Made by a program: the position numbers and the translations under genes. Below, in pieces: positions 21,835-34,510 of a stretch of 64,000 bases of DNA (position 1 is the first letter of the stretch; each line of letters begins with the position of its first letter). The notes under the pieces are model-generated. The model was given only the letters and a program-made list of their open reading frames with translations, did no database searches and was not told the DNA's origin. The stretch comes from Coccinella septempunctata (lineage: Eukaryota > Arthropoda > Insecta > Coleoptera > Coccinellidae). The DNA lies in the NCBI RefSeq assembly GCF_907165205.1, contig NC_058189.1, positions 64,044,315-64,108,314 of the forward strand, read 5' to 3'.

Positions 21835-23612
21835 GACCTGCTTCCCGCGTCCTATGACATCGCTTGATGACGAAATCACAATGTCGGAAATCATGAGTGC
21901 GATAAAAAATATGAATAATGATAAGTCACCAGGTCTAGACGGCGTTCCAGCGGAGATATATAAAGCCCTGGATGAAGACATTGTCAATAGTCTCCTAACA
22001 CTATTCCGCAAGATCTGGGAACAAGGAGATGTGCCACAAGACTTCAGAGACGCTTTAGTTATCAACCTCTATAAGAACAAAGGCGATACGTCGAATTGCA
22101 ACAATTACAGGGGCATATCGTTGCTTAGTGTAGCCGGTAAAATTCTCTCGAAGATTATGGCTAATCGTCTGATTCCACTCTTAGAAAAGCTTTACCTGAA
22201 TACCAGTGCGGCTTTCGACCAAATCGAGGTACGGTGGACCTAATTTTCACACTGCGACAGCTGCAAGAGAAGCCCCTTGAACAACAATCAAGGATCTATA
22301 CAGAATACATCTATTCAAGTAAGGCCTTCGATTAGGTGAATCAGAGAGCGCTATGGAAAATCATGGGACGCCTTGGAGTACCCGAAAAATTCTTAGCAGT
22401 GTGTAAAAGCCTTCATACCGACAACACCGCTAGAATATAGCATAATGGCTCTACAACCGACCATTTCTTAACCAACTCTGGAATAAAACAAGGCTGCATG
22501 TTAGCGCATTTACTGTTCAATATTTTCGCCGTAGCTGTTTCGATAATTGCTGACATGAGTATACCTGTAAGAGGTGTTGAAATAAGATTCAGATTCGATG
22601 GAGGCCTGTTTAACCTGGAGCGCTTCAGAGCAAAAACCCGTTCAAAGTTTATCACGGAATGCAGACAACTGCGCACTTATCGCTAGCAGCCCAGATGATC
22701 TACAGATAATGCTGGACACCTACGACGCTTTAGGCCTTAGACTCAATATCGACAAAACCAAAATCCTAGTCCGCCAGAAAGCCTTCAAACACATATCAGC
22801 CTGGAGAATGAAACTCTAGAGCAGATCGAGCAGTTCAAATACTTTTGAATAAAGAGTAGGGCTAATCTAGACACGGAAATACACAACCGTATCGATTCGG
22901 CATCTCTGTCATTCTGGAAGCTAAAGGTCAGAGTGTTTCAAAATCACGACCTCAATCTGAAGATCAAGACAGCTGTTTACAAAGCAGTGGTCTTCCCAAC
23001 GCTTCTTTACGGAAGCGAAAGCTGGACGCCCTACAGGCGATATATTAACAGCTTGGACAAACGCAACAACGTAATCTATGATAAATAATGCACTTTAGAT
23101 GGTTCCACAAAGTTTCAAATGCAGAAGTCTTGCAACCCGCGAGTTGTATAACAATTGAGACTCAAGTAACGAGGGCCCGACTCAGATGGAGCGGCTACAT
23201 TCTGAGGATGCAAGACACAAGACTCCCCAAAATAGCTCTGTATGGCAAATTCACAGAAGGAGGCCGGAAACCAGGAGGCCAGGATAAGGATATACTGCAT
23301 CAATCCCTAAAATCAGTTAATACCAATCATGCCTGGAATCAACTAGTGTTAGAAATATCACAGTGCAGGTCTTTGGTCCACAGTTATAATGGAGACTCGA
23401 GAAGAATACAGCGGCGGCCAGATCTGGTTGCAGACTATCTATCCATGCCCGGAGTGTGGAAGGATCTGTAGGTCACGTTTGGCACTCTTCTGTCACAGGA
23501 GGGCACACAGTCGCAATTAGCCCTAAGAAATTATAAGTCTCTGCTTTTTTATTTCTTTTTGTAGATTTATTCCCGGTAATGGGATACATCAATGAATGAA
23601 TGAATGAATGAG
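21835..23612 (+). pseudogene. Non-LTR retrotransposon reverse transcriptase, inactivated
   Basis: A LINE pol fragment read in at least four frame segments. 21854-22220 gives AIKNMNNDKSPGLDGVPAEI, then the NNYRGISLLSVAGKILSKI finger/palm region. 22229-22680 gives CGFR..RGTVDLIF, SKAFD*VNQRALW and NSGIKQGCMLAHLLFNIF. 22650-22820 gives NADNCALIASSPDDLQ, and 23088-23470 the C-terminal region with RLRWSGYILRMQDTRLPK. The YADD catalytic box has become NADN, and the first palm Asp is also replaced, so this copy cannot reverse-transcribe. It ends in a short TGAA repeat (23590-23610), a tail style seen in CR1/L2-type LINEs; the clade is a guess. Confidence 0.85.
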
Positions 23613-23617
23613 GGTTT

Positions 23618-23700
23618 GCCTACAGGGTCCAAGGTAACTCCTCTTATTAATGAGACTTTCCTGTAAATCCCGAATTTCCCTCTTGGGCTCCCCAACTGAA
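23618..23700. mobile_element. Degraded end of the GTTGGGGAGCC element family
   Basis: CTACAGGGTCCAAGGTAACT through CCCGAATTTCCCTCTTGGGC to CTCCCCAACT matches the right end of the composite element at 42690-42773, and part of it recurs at 38617-38642. Confidence 0.6.
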
Positions 23701-24834
23701 TGAGTTCAGTTCACAGGATGTGGGTGGTTATGCATTTTCTGACTATGGGTAATCGTAGACTACCCTAAAGGGAAGTAGTACAAACGATTCGAGATCAAGA
23801 CGATCGACATTGGTTGCTTTACGGATGCTACCCCAAATACTAACATGTGCCACATCTTTCAGCAATAGCCTGAATTACGTACTGAGTCAGTTGAAAGTAG
23901 AAATTACCACGTGAGAGGTAATATTAGGAATATTGAATAATTTTCAGTTATTCCTGAATTCCATCGTAATTTTGGCATATATCGCTATGAAAATCTTTGC
24001 TTTATATGAACAATTGAATCGCCGATGTCACCTCGTCGTTATTTTTATCGAAATATGTCGAAAAATCGCCGAAAAATTATTGTCAAAATGAGTTTCATTG
24101 ACAATATACTTCAAGATTTTATTCTCATTAAAAAACAATAAATTGGAAAAATAAAGAGACGTCATTTAACTGAAAAAAAATCAAGGCTTCACGTAAGAAA
24201 TTGAAAGCGTAAATTGGGAACTAGTGGATGCCGTTTTTGAATGGAGATTCTTGGGGGATTACTTCCCCTTGGATATTGGATTTTCTTCTTCTTCATATAC
24301 AGTCAAATTCTCATCAATATAATTCTTTGAACATGCCCACGCCTTCTGTTCAATATAAAACTTAATATCGAAGATCAAACAAGACATATATGACAAAACT
24401 ATTCAGTCCTTTTCAGCCGGAAACCGCTAAACATGAGAGTCGAACATAAATTCGATGGGATTTTATATGCTTTCTGCAGAAAGCAAATACGACACCACCT
24501 CCAAGGGTTCCTGACAAACGAAACTGTCGCGGTTAGGTAAATAGAAATAATCCCCCAGCGATAGGACCTGCATTGTAATAAATTGTCTCTACGTGTTTTT
24601 CATTGTATATTTTCCGAAAAAAAGTCGGATACAGCACGAGGCCGGGGTCCCAAGGCATTAGGGGATGAGGATTCGGCCCAAAGAGCAACGAAACGTGAAC
24701 GTTTCCTTCGTAGAATATATACATGTTAGGACGTAGAGGCGGTGTTTCATTTTCACCGGAGTCTCAGCTGGGACTGTGCGTTATTTACATGCTAACCGAA
24801 ATTTTTGTAGCTATCGGAGGAAAAGTATCACATA
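23701..24834. other. Intergenic, no gene recognised
   Basis: AT-rich, without coding motifs or repeat partners noticed. Confidence 0.4.
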
Positions 24835-25764
24835 GAGTCATTCGGGGCAACTGTGCGCACTTTTGCCTTTCAAGCCATACCCTGTTTCAAATGTTGAAGC
24901 TAGGAAAATTAAAACATATTCATAAGATAGAGAATTTTCTAATCTATAAGAAAACATCAAAAAGCAAACAAACAAAAACGTTTTCTTTCCGCAAAAAAGA
25001 ATTAAATAGGGAAAGTCGGAGTGCGTTCACATGCCCCGTATTACGGGTAAGTGTGCGCACCCTCACGGGGTAAGTGAACGCAGTGCTTAGTGAACCACAC
25101 AATCAAAACAAATTACAAAATAATGTCATCAAAATGTTACAATATCAGAGAAATGCTGTTTATTGTCAATACAGAAGCGCCTTTTTTCAAGCAGTGCATT
25201 ATTGTTCGTGCCACAATTCTTGGTGAACACAACACTTGATACATTCCCCTATTGGTGGCTCTTCATATTTTTCTGAACAAATAGGACAATATTGATCTAG
25301 TCTTAACCAAGAAAATCAACAATGTCATAATTTATTCCTCACTGAACTAATGCCCATATAATGAATCTATGCGCACACTTACCCGCGCACACTTTCCCCA
25401 GTAAGCCAAAATTTGAATTGACGTTCTTATAGAGTTGAGCAGCTGAGAGAACCTAAAATTTTTTATTATATATTTAGAATAATATGCCCATGATCGAATA
25501 AAATATTGTTTAACACTGAGGGACTCGGAACTTGGACCTGGCAGAATTTGCAGAGATGATAAAAATTAACAAGAAAACTAGTGAATTTGATTGATTGCAA
25601 ATAAAAAGTTAAAGAAACGTGGCACGGCGCACTCCTATGAAAAACTAATATGGCGATTCTGCACCGTTGCTTCACCCAAATGAACCCCTCTTTCATACAT
25701 TGCATAGTCGAGATATACGCACTGCGCACACTTACCCACTGCGCTCAGTTACCCCGAATGACTC
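24835..25764 (+). mobile_element. MITE family F1, copy 2 (intact ends)
   Basis: 930 bp, starting GAGTCATTCGGGGCAACTG and ending CAGTTACCCCGAATGACTC, with TA on both sides (24833-24834 and 25765-25766). It is collinear with copy 1 and defines the family. GGGTAAGTGTGCGCA-type motifs stand in inverted orientation toward the two ends. Confidence 0.9.
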
Positions 25765-25895
25765 TATTGTTCAACCAACATTGAATAATATTAGCTTCTT
25801 ACTCTCCTTGGAAGCTGAACCGAACAGTTTTTGGAATCTTCCCTAAATTCAACTCAAACGTTTTTCTTCATACGAAAATAAAAACCGAATAGATG

Positions 25896-26693
25896 TACTC
25901 CATTCACTTTCACAAAATCACTCGGTTGGCCATGGAAATTTGACACATTCCACTGTATAGTAAGAAAATGTGAGGTTATAACGGCTGTCATAACATTTTT
26001 GGGTTTTAATTAAGCGCTGTGTGTCCGTTCTACTTAAAAGCCTTAGTAATAACGTACTTTATCACAGTGTCAAATTACTTCTGAAAATATGAAGTCGAAA
26101 ATATGTGCTGGACATAAATGACGATATTAGGCTTGTTCGTAGAGTGGTTTGAAACGGTTGTGAACTGTACAGAGCAAGCGCAATTCCATTTTAGGGTAGC
26201 ATTTGCGCTTGCTCTGTACAGTTCACAACCGTTTCAAACCACTCTACGAACAAGCCTAATATCGTTTCAAACCACTCTACGAACAAACCTTATATAAACT
26301 TCTTGAAGGTATTCCAAATCTAGTTATTTGCTTGGAAAGGACAAGAGATCAGTTTTTAAATATATGCATTTCTTTTTATTATGGATGAATTGAATTACTG
26401 ACACGTAATATATGCAGTTGCTTATTGAAAAGAGTTAATGTTGGTCATCTTGTTTGGCTAAAGATTGAAGACTTAACATCAGTTGTTGAATCGAAAAAAT
26501 CACCCAAAGATGGAATGCATCTGATGCTGTAGTAGGGAATGAGTATCACTCTGAAGAATTGACGGAGAATTACAAGAATGTTAAATTCCCTAACAAAAAT
26601 CATATTGTATCAAAGTCACCTTTGAACAAAACTTCCACTTAAATTATCAATTGACAGGACAACAGGATCGTATTTAGGTATGGCTGTTCATTT
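25896..26693 (+). mobile_element. MITE family F3, copy 2 (right end missing, interrupted)
   Basis: It starts TACTCCATTCACTTTC and follows the same order as the copy at 53193 up to a CTGTTCAT block near 26690. It then stops just before mariner B. A hairpin element (26121-26288) interrupts it between GACATAAATGA and TATATAAACT. Confidence 0.7.
26121..26288. mobile_element. Perfect hairpin insertion, 63-bp arms, 19-bp loop
   Basis: Bases 26121-26183 are exactly the reverse complement of 26203-26265. After the right arm, the string TTTCAAACCACTCTACGAAC is repeated once more (26264-26288) with a G-to-A change in the following AAGCCT. It interrupts an F3 copy, so it is a later insertion. Arms without a single mismatch point to a recent origin or active gene conversion. 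Confidence 0.88.
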
Positions 26694-26719
26694 TTCAATA
26701 CTTCACAATATAACATATA

Positions 26720-27993
26720 CGAGGATATATTGAAAAATTCTACTATAAAACCAAACGAAATTTCAATGTCAAAATATTTCATTGCGCAACATATTCTCCT
26801 CTTAATTGGATACATTTATTACACCGCACCTGCAAAGTCTCTAGACCTTTCAAAAAAAATGTTTCTTCTTGCTCTGCCAACCAGACCTCCACAGCTTCTA
26901 ATAACTCCTCGTTGAAAAAAAATTTACAAGCTTTTCAACTTTTTTCAGTTGATGAAAGAGACGATAGTCGGATGGAGCCAAATCTGGTGAATAAGGGAGG
27001 TGTTCTAGTAATTCCAGCCCTAAATCACGAATTCTTTGCATGGCAACATGAGATTTGTGCAAGGGCGTTGTCCTGCAAACACAAAACAACTTTGGATAGC
27101 TTTCCGCGTCTTTTTTCCTTAATTTTTACCCGTAGAGTGATCGGTAATGTCGAATAGTTATCCCCGGTTATTGTTCTACCCTTATCCAAAAATACAATCA
27201 TGATTACTTCAGGGCAATCCCAAAAAACTGTGGCAAGAACTTTTCAAGCAGATTTTTGGATACGAAACTTCTTAGGTCTTGGAGAACCAGAGTGTCGCCA
27301 TTCCATTGATTGTTGCTTTGTTTCTGGATCGTAGAAATGTACCCAAGTCTCATCCATAGTAACAATTCGGTTTAAGAAGTCTACATCGTTTTCCAATCGA
27401 GCACAGATCTAACGCGATGCTTCTACCCTTGCACGCTGTTGGTCAACATTCAAACATTTGAGGATCCATTTTGCAGCAATTTTTCTCATGTCCAATTTGA
27501 CGTGAACTATATGATGAACGCGTTCGTATGAAATATTCAGTGCTTCAGATATCCGTTTTAGCCCAACTCGACGGTCTGATGAAATCATGTCATGAACTGC
27601 ATCGATATTTTCGGGGACTGACACAGAAACTGGCCTTTCCGATCGGTCATCATCTTCAATGGAAAATTTACCTCTTTTGAAGCTTGCAGTCCAATTTTTT
27701 ACGGTCGCATACGAAGGACATTGATCACCAAAGGTTTTTAGCATATATTCGTGAATCTGCTTACCTCTTAACCCTTTTAAATACAGGTAAAGGCTCCGTA
27801 CTTAAATTTTTCGATTTTCACAATTTCGCTGGACATCTTGTTTTTTCAATTTCTTGCGTAACTCTGGTTTACTTGTTTGACCTCAAACTTCACACTGACA
27901 CTTCTAATGAGATATTGTTCGTTGCTATGGTAACGCAATATTCTTTTTATACATGGAACTGGTCTAGGCTAACTAGATATCAATACATCCTCA
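26720..27993 (-). mobile_element. mariner element, copy B (full length, broken ORF)
   Basis: 1,274 bp from CGAGGATATATTGA to CAATACATCCTCA, with TA at both sides. The minus strand encodes the N-terminal helix-turn-helix half (27744-27409), including SYATVKNWTASFKRGKFSIE and RRVGLKRISEALNISYERVH, then frameshifted catalytic segments with SPDLAPSDYRLF near the C-terminus. Frameshifts and stops separate the pieces, so it is inactive but retains the full architecture. Confidence 0.9.
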
Positions 27994-27995
27994 TA

Positions 27996-29574
27996 TACCT
28001 AACCTTTCAATATACGCGTATTCCTCTCCGAAATCATAATTAATTCATTCTCCTCCTAAAACCCCCCATTTCGAGTGTGAACGTAATACAGGGCGTGATT
28101 ATTATGAATTATTAACGTCGGAAGGAGGTACTCGCTTGCCTTAAACTTAGAATTATTTGATGTTCAAACTTTCCACTTGGACAGCTTTTGCCTTTGAGCT
28201 ACATGTAATGAATAATATTTTCAAGAACTTTCCAGTCTTTTGATATGAGCATCCAATATCCTCGTGACAAGGAGAAGAGTAAGAGGAGAAGGAAGTGTAT
28301 ATGTAATTTGTTATACAAGGTCTGACGATTTCATGAGGAAACATTATGCACGATTTATTGAACAAACATACTCGTCAAACTCTGCAAATTGAATTAGGGC
28401 AATTTTTCTAAAAATGCTATCAAACATATCAACAAATTGAGACAGAATAGTTTGCATTGATATTTACATAATATGTTTCAGCCTAAGATTCCAATTATTA
28501 TGCCTGAAATGAAATATGTCATGGCAATCTGGAGCTAAAACTGAACTTTTCCAGCTGATTGTGAAACAAAATTGCTTTGAGATGCTTTCGATGTCTAGAT
28601 GGCCAAAGGTAATTCGAACGTTTCCGCATTCCTTCCTGACTGCAATACGCGGTTCCTGCAAACTGAGGGTTTGGAACAAATGGATACATGCTGCCTTTTC
28701 TCTGAGAGTTTGGGAAATGAGCTGAGTGAGACATTCTATTTCAATGGAGGTGGGAGTTGTGTTGCTCTGACGAGGTTAAATGGGGCCGAAACGATGGTCA
28801 GCATCTACTCTTCCTCGATAGAATGGCCTTCCTGATACTCAGAGTGATGGTGGTTGGCTAATTCGATTTAGGTCGTAACATTTATTGATTTTCATATCAA
28901 TGAATATAATATATCCGGATTAATTTCCTTTATTGCCGATTGTATCCTGAAAAATTCTCTGCACACAAGGTGCAAGAGTTTGAGTGTCCCAACAAACCGA
29001 AATTTATTCATTAATTTCATCAGCCAATGAAACACTTCCAACGAATACATTGAGAACGATCTCAATTTATCTCTCTCTCTCAGGATCTTTTGTGCACACG
29101 TTGTTTCTAGATAAATTGATACCAACAAATTCGTTCATTTAATCCGATAAAGCGAATGTGAAATCGTATTTCATTTATCTCTTATGTAAACAGTTCCATG
29201 AAATTTTCCCCGTTGCCGAATATTTTCCGAGAACGTGAGCTGCATTAATTCGAGCTTCAAAAGTAACGTTTTCCAGAAATTCACATAACTGATGTACATT
29301 CCTGGTTTTGTTCCATTAAAAGGAGGAAATATACCATTCGCTATCAACTAGATAAAACGGCGCGGAAAACTCATTCTGTCGGGTAGGCAATCTCACAGTG
29401 GCGGCTCGTCAGCGGGGGCAGAGGGATTAGGTCATGAATTTTCATAACTGTAGTTCTCAAAGTACGAGAGTTTTTTCTCCTACGAATTTATTTTTCTCAA
29501 ATTTTGATACATTTTTATATTGGGTGCCACTCACTTTGAATCCATACACCTTTTATAATCGAGTATTGATTTTG
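27996..29574. other. Intergenic, old repeat traces only
   Basis: 28599-28835 holds an open frame without a motif, and part of it (28775-28830) resembles 6322-6390. No gene is supported. Confidence 0.4.
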
Positions 29575-31328
29575 TACAGGGTGGGCAAAATTTGATGGGA
29601 TTGAATGGCAGCTCAGTAACCGTAAGAGCTAGGGAAAAATGGTCGGCACGTTTCTGATCTCGATTTTCAAAAGATTGTTTATGGCCCAAACCGCATCCCT
29701 CTATCTTCGTTGGTTTTCAAGTTATAAGTGAAGACTCATTTTTCGGCTTTTCGTACTTATGCGTCTATTTCGTTAAGTATCAGTGATATCGAAAAACGAA
29801 TGATTCATTCTATAGACACTTTCTCATATAGAATGCAGTGTCGTAGTCAAAGATTTGTAGCAGTCCGCCACTTCAGAAATAGACTGATAACTTTTATTTT
29901 TGTAAATATAAACACTATGTTATTCTTACACATACCAGTTTTTCTGATTCAGAATATATAACACACGTCGTGTCTCTAATTAGTCTTATAGTCCAATAAA
30001 AATCTCAAAAACGAGTTCGGTCAAGTTGGCAGGTCATTGATAATATTATGATCAAAGATTATAGAGTAGAAAGATAGGAAACGAAGCGACTAAAGTGATG
30101 TGAGCGCCATCTGTGTTTCAAATGTGTTTTTAAGGCCCTAAGACTGGTTAAAATTTCAATTCGAAGGACATATGAAATTTTGCGAGATATCAGAGTCATA
30201 TGGCCGTTTTGATCAAACAGGTTTTGAATGTTTTGATTCTCGTATCCATAGACAACCGCGTATCGCCTTTTGTTTTTCGAGCCCGTTCTAGTTGCTGATT
30301 ATTGAAATTTTTGTCTAATTTCTTGGCGAAAACCTCAGAATATCGTTCGAAAATTATTGTATGGTGAAGAACTGTGGATCAAATGAAACGAATTTTACTA
30401 TGGAAAATGGGAATGTAAGTATTAACTGGTAACATGTGACTCGGTCATTCATTGATTTTTATTTTCAGTGCTACGAAGTAGATAAAATTTTCGTGGCGTA
30501 AAGGCCTGCAAACACTGACTACACCATGTGCAATGAACTCTTTACTGCAAGTCGATTGAGAACTGTTCATCCACGTAAATTGTTGTATGCAGGAAGCATC
30601 CCTTGCATGAAGTGCTCATTTAGGGGAAATGATGACTTTTATACGTCCATTCAAAGATTCTCAATTGCCTTCAATATATTCAGAAATGTAAAAGTCTTAT
30701 GGATTTCGATTTGGGAATCGGGTGACGTCAAATTGTCGTTTGGAAAGTCAAAATTTTATGAAACCTTCTGTGAGTGTTTTGTTCATTCGTCAATCAATTT
30801 GTATATTGTGTCATAAAGAGATCATACCATGACGAAATCATAAAAAAGCATGAAGAAATTATACTGACGGGTTTGAATACAGGTCTTGTATACCTCTGTA
30901 AGGTTTTTTTCAATTATGGTTCTGAAAATGTTGTAAATAATATGTAAGTAAAGGAAATGTGTATCCCATGACGGTCCTAAATTGAATATTGGTTCATATC
31001 AATTTCTGATATAAATTGTACAAATTCAACTCAGTTTATTAATTCAAAACGTTTTCACAGAAAAAACACCTTTGACGTTCCTATAGCAGATAATCATGTA
31101 CTCTTTGTCCTAGTCAAAGCTCTATTTGTTGTCCATAATTTCAAATTTTTGTAAATTTTTTATAGATTGCAAATAAAAGTTTATCACATCCAAAAAAGAT
31201 AGAGGGATGCGGTTTTGGCCATCAACAATTTTTCGAAAATGGAGGTAGGAAACGTGACATCCATTTTTCCCTAGCTTGTACGGTTGCAGAGCTATCATTC
31301 AATCCCATCGAATTTTGCCTACCCTGTA
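29575..31328. mobile_element. Foldback element with 140-bp TIRs (TACAGGGTGGGCAAAATTTG)
   Basis: The left arm 29575-29714 and right arm 31190-31328 are inverted copies, starting TACAGGGTGGGCAAAATTTG and sharing GATGGGATTGAATG, AGCTAGGGAAAAATGG and CCGCATCCCTCTATCTT. The interior holds about 340 bp of unique sequence and then a truncated P-like element. Confidence 0.85.
30053..31189 (+). mobile_element. P-element-like copy 2, 3'-truncated
   Basis: It starts CAAAGATTATAGAGTAGAAA and is the reverse complement of 12511 back to about 11390, including ATGGTGAAGAACTGTGGATC at 30360, the GTAAGT donor and the downstream exon. The final 350 bp or so, with the second terminal repeat, is missing: it stops at CACATCCAAAAA directly against the right arm of the enclosing foldback element. 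Confidence 0.8.
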
Positions 31329-31932
31329 CAATCAAATCATTCCAGCAATTTTTCCTGAAATCTGAATGAATCAGTTGAATTCGATAGTATTTAATATGAC
31401 ACAGTCTGAAATTCAGAAAATTAGCAACAGAATTCTTGGTTCATCCACTCTCTCGGCAAAAATCCCATGTGAATTCCATAGAGCCGCCTAGAATAGCGAA
31501 ATTCGGTCTAGACTGAGGCAAAATCGGACAAAAGCCCGGTTGCGAATCCAATATTCAATGAGATGAAGCTTTTGTAATAACCAATGTTTCCTGATTGTGC
31601 TCGAGTTGAGCCACGCAGGTAGAAAATTCCGTTATGAGAGAAACCATCTGCGAAATTAATTTCGATTATTAAATTGAACAATGACGGTTGCAATCGCCGA
31701 AAACAGCACGCTTCTAATTAACGTTTGTTTGATTTAATTTCATCATTTTCGGTAGACAATATGTCCATGCGTTGTGCGTCACTGTTATGTATGTACATTT
31801 TAGCTGGTTTTGAGGATTCATGTCAATGAATGCTGATTCACAACGGAGTGAAAAATCAGCTTGGAAAACTGATTCTCGAAATAACTCTTCATGCACTTGG
31901 AGGTAGAAATTTTTGACTGAATTGAAAAACTA
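31329..31932. other. Intergenic, nothing recognised
   Basis: No motif or repeat partner was seen. Confidence 0.4.
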
Positions 31933-33388
31933 AACTGCTCCACATCAGTTAGGGATATTGACTTAAATTGCATAAAAATATAGTTAAAATAAGATTTTTG
32001 TGATGAAAATTCATATTAATATGATTTCAAGTTGCAAATTAATTTTAGCCTGTAGGTCTGCAGCGTATACAGGGTGGTTGAGTAAAATAATGAAATTTTA
32101 TTCCCAGAGAATTCAAGCATCTTAAGACTATCAATACAGTGTATGGCCTCCACGGGCATCAATAACAGCCTTGACATCTTCTTTGTATACTACACACGAG
32201 GTTGTTGAACATTTCTTCAGGAATTTGGTTCCATAAACGGGGCAGAAGCTCTCTCAGATCATTTAAGGATTCTGGGGTAGGTTGATGATTATCTGATCTT
32301 CTTTGGAGCATATCCCATGCATGTTCTATGCAATTCAAATCTGGTGAGTGCGGAGGTATTAGTAAATGTGGAATACCCAGCTCCTCGCGCGCATTCTCAA
32401 CTATGGCTGCAAGGTGCGGTCTAGCGTTATCGTCTAGAAATTGAAAAGTTTCACCAATAGCATCGTGAAGATTTGGCACATCATTGTCAATGACATGCTC
32501 CCTATAGTGTATAAGGCGGTCATATTCCCAGGACAAATGTATAGATTTGTGCGCCCGTTGAAACATATCCCGGCCCATACCATAACACTACCATCTCGGA
32601 ATGGATGAACTTCTTGGACATAGCGACGATAACGGGGTAGGCGTGGGATTGTCCATACCCTTATTCCTTGAGAATCTGAAAATCGTCCATATCTGGATTC
32701 ATCAGTGAGAAGGACACGCAATTGATATGTTGCCTTGCCCACTCCAGTCTTTGACGCTTATGGTCACGTGTTAATGGAACTCCTCTTAATGGACGTCTGG
32801 AAACTAGATTCACCTCTCTAAAACGTGATGGTTTCGATGGAAACTCGGACCCCATTTGCATTTTGAAGAGTATTCCGTAGCATTCTACACGTAGATGTAG
32901 GGTTTCTTCTCGCCGAAACAGTGATGAAACGATCCTGAGCAGGTGTTGTTTTTCGTCGCCCACCAAGCCTTGGTCTTTACAACACGGAACCTGTTTCCCT
33001 GAACCTATTCCAAAGTCGAGATATCACACTCTGGCTGACTTGGAGCCTTTTCGCTAAAACAACCTGAGTTAGGCCAGCCTGTAGCATTCCGATAGCCCTA
33101 TTAGCCTCAGCGTTTGTTAATTCACGTCTTAGCATTTTCAGAAAACTCGTTTCAAATCGAAGCCGATGATAAACTGACCTCATTTCAAAATAAGAACATT
33201 CATAAAGCATATGCAAAAAACCAAACTTCAGAAAAAAGGCGACCAGATTGACGAAATGTCTCATACTGATTTTTATTGGATCGATTCAAGTTGCTATTGA
33301 GTTTTAAATGATTTTACAGCGATTTTTTGAAGATTACGTATTTTTAAAAACGATTGAATACGATATCCCTAACTCTTGTGGAGCAGTG
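31933..33388 (-). mobile_element. Tc1-like DNA transposon, second family
   Basis: A 1,456-bp element with inverted ends ACTGCTCCACA-TCAGTTAGG at the left and the matching CCTAAC...TGTGGAGCAGTG at the right, flanked by TA (31931-31932, 33389-33390). The ends differ from the family at 8453, so it is a separate lineage. It carries one broken transposase on the minus strand. Confidence 0.88.
32159..33135 (-). pseudogene. Tc1-like transposase, DD34E, frameshifted
   Basis: A likely start at 33135 gives MLRRELTNAEANRAIGMLQA, followed by a helix-turn-helix (GLTQVVLAKRLQVSQSVIS). The next segment, in another frame, has SRRPLRGVPLTRDHKRQRLE, a Tc1-type linker. The catalytic residues lie in VLLTDESRYGRF, FLDDNARPH and SPDLNCIEHAWD, with 34 residues between the second Asp and the Glu. 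At least two frameshifts, near 32960 and near 32450-32700, split it into three frames. Confidence 0.87.
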
Positions 33389-33390
33389 TA

Positions 33391-34296
33391 TTTAGCTGCA
33401 GAAATATTGTCACCGAAGAATAACAGACACTTTTCTTTGGCAAAGATAACCTCTTGAAGTTTCTTTGAACTCTTCATTCACAGCCTGGATCACAAAATGA
33501 TGAACATTAACCTCAATCGATGGAGTTCTTCAACTACGAAATTAGCAAAAAACTTCAAAATGTCTTTATACACACTCCAAAAATCTTTTCGGTCAACATT
33601 TCTTGGACCTTCACCACTATCAGTTCCTGTTTTGTTTTTTCATTTTCCTCTTCAAGTTCCCCGCTCAAAGTTTGAACATACAGACTTCCGTCCATTAACC
33701 ACCTGGGCCCCTTTCATTTACCGATCTTCACTAGGTCAAACGCCGTTCCGAATTAAATTAATTCACAGCAGGCATACCGCACATTGCTGATGGTCCAACG
33801 CAAAGCGATCGCTTAAGCCGGGTCCCCACCGAACTACAGCGAATTTTCTCAAGAACGTCGAAGTGGGGGGCCGCGTTTTTGCCGTGGCAGGTTCAGTAAT
33901 GCCAACTATTCGTTAGGAATCTTTGGCGCGCCGGCAAAGTAACTTGGTCCATTGTGAAATACGGAATTTCCATTTGGTGTCGCCTTGATGACAGAGCCAG
34001 GGACCTGATCCAGCTCAACTCTTTGCGGTTGGGCTTGTTACAGGATGGCCTGTTTAATTGGATGGGTTTCTGAAGGGAAGATAAGGGCTGTGTGAGAATC
34101 TTGTAGGGAGAGAATGGGTTATCTGATGAAGGTGAATTTAGTGTAGTTTTTTTTGTTATTTACTCTACTCTTATAATGAGCTTATAGAAGACTCAGAATC
34201 TGTACCATTATGGGCTTCATCAAGTATAACAAACTTAAAATAGAATGTTTAGCTTGTAGAATGGAATCATTATGTATTCACTAAAAATTCCACTAC
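33391..34296. other. Intergenic, no gene recognised
   Basis: The frame at 33497-33790 has no motif. 33800-34000 is somewhat GC-richer than its surroundings, without other signals. Confidence 0.4.
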
Positions 34297-34510
34297 TATC
34301 TAGGAGTTAACCTGGATTCCTCGCTGAATTTCAAATCACATTCGGAAAATTTGCTTCTGAAGTTAAAAACTAGGAATAATACCCTGCATAAACTAGCTGG
34401 TACTTCATGGGGTGTTGATGCAACTACTCTTCGAACGGCAGTCATAGCTATGGGTTGTTCAGCTGTTGAATATTGTTGCCCCGCTTGGGTTTGTGTGCAA
34501 AAAATTTGGG
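34297..34510 (+). pseudogene. Non-LTR retrotransposon pol fragment (post-RT region)
   Basis: The plus-strand frame reads YLGVNLDSSLNFKSHSENLL, then LKTRNNTLHKLAGTSWGVDA and VIAMGCSAVEYCCPAWV. This is the region downstream of the reverse-transcriptase catalytic core in Jockey/CR1-type elements (YLGV, kLAG..WG, EY..PvW). Only about 70 residues survive, with no ends visible. Confidence 0.65.

Noticed and set aside
23590..23610. Stand-alone TGAA microsatellite
   Set aside because: It lies at the 3' end of the LINE and is better explained as the element's tail.
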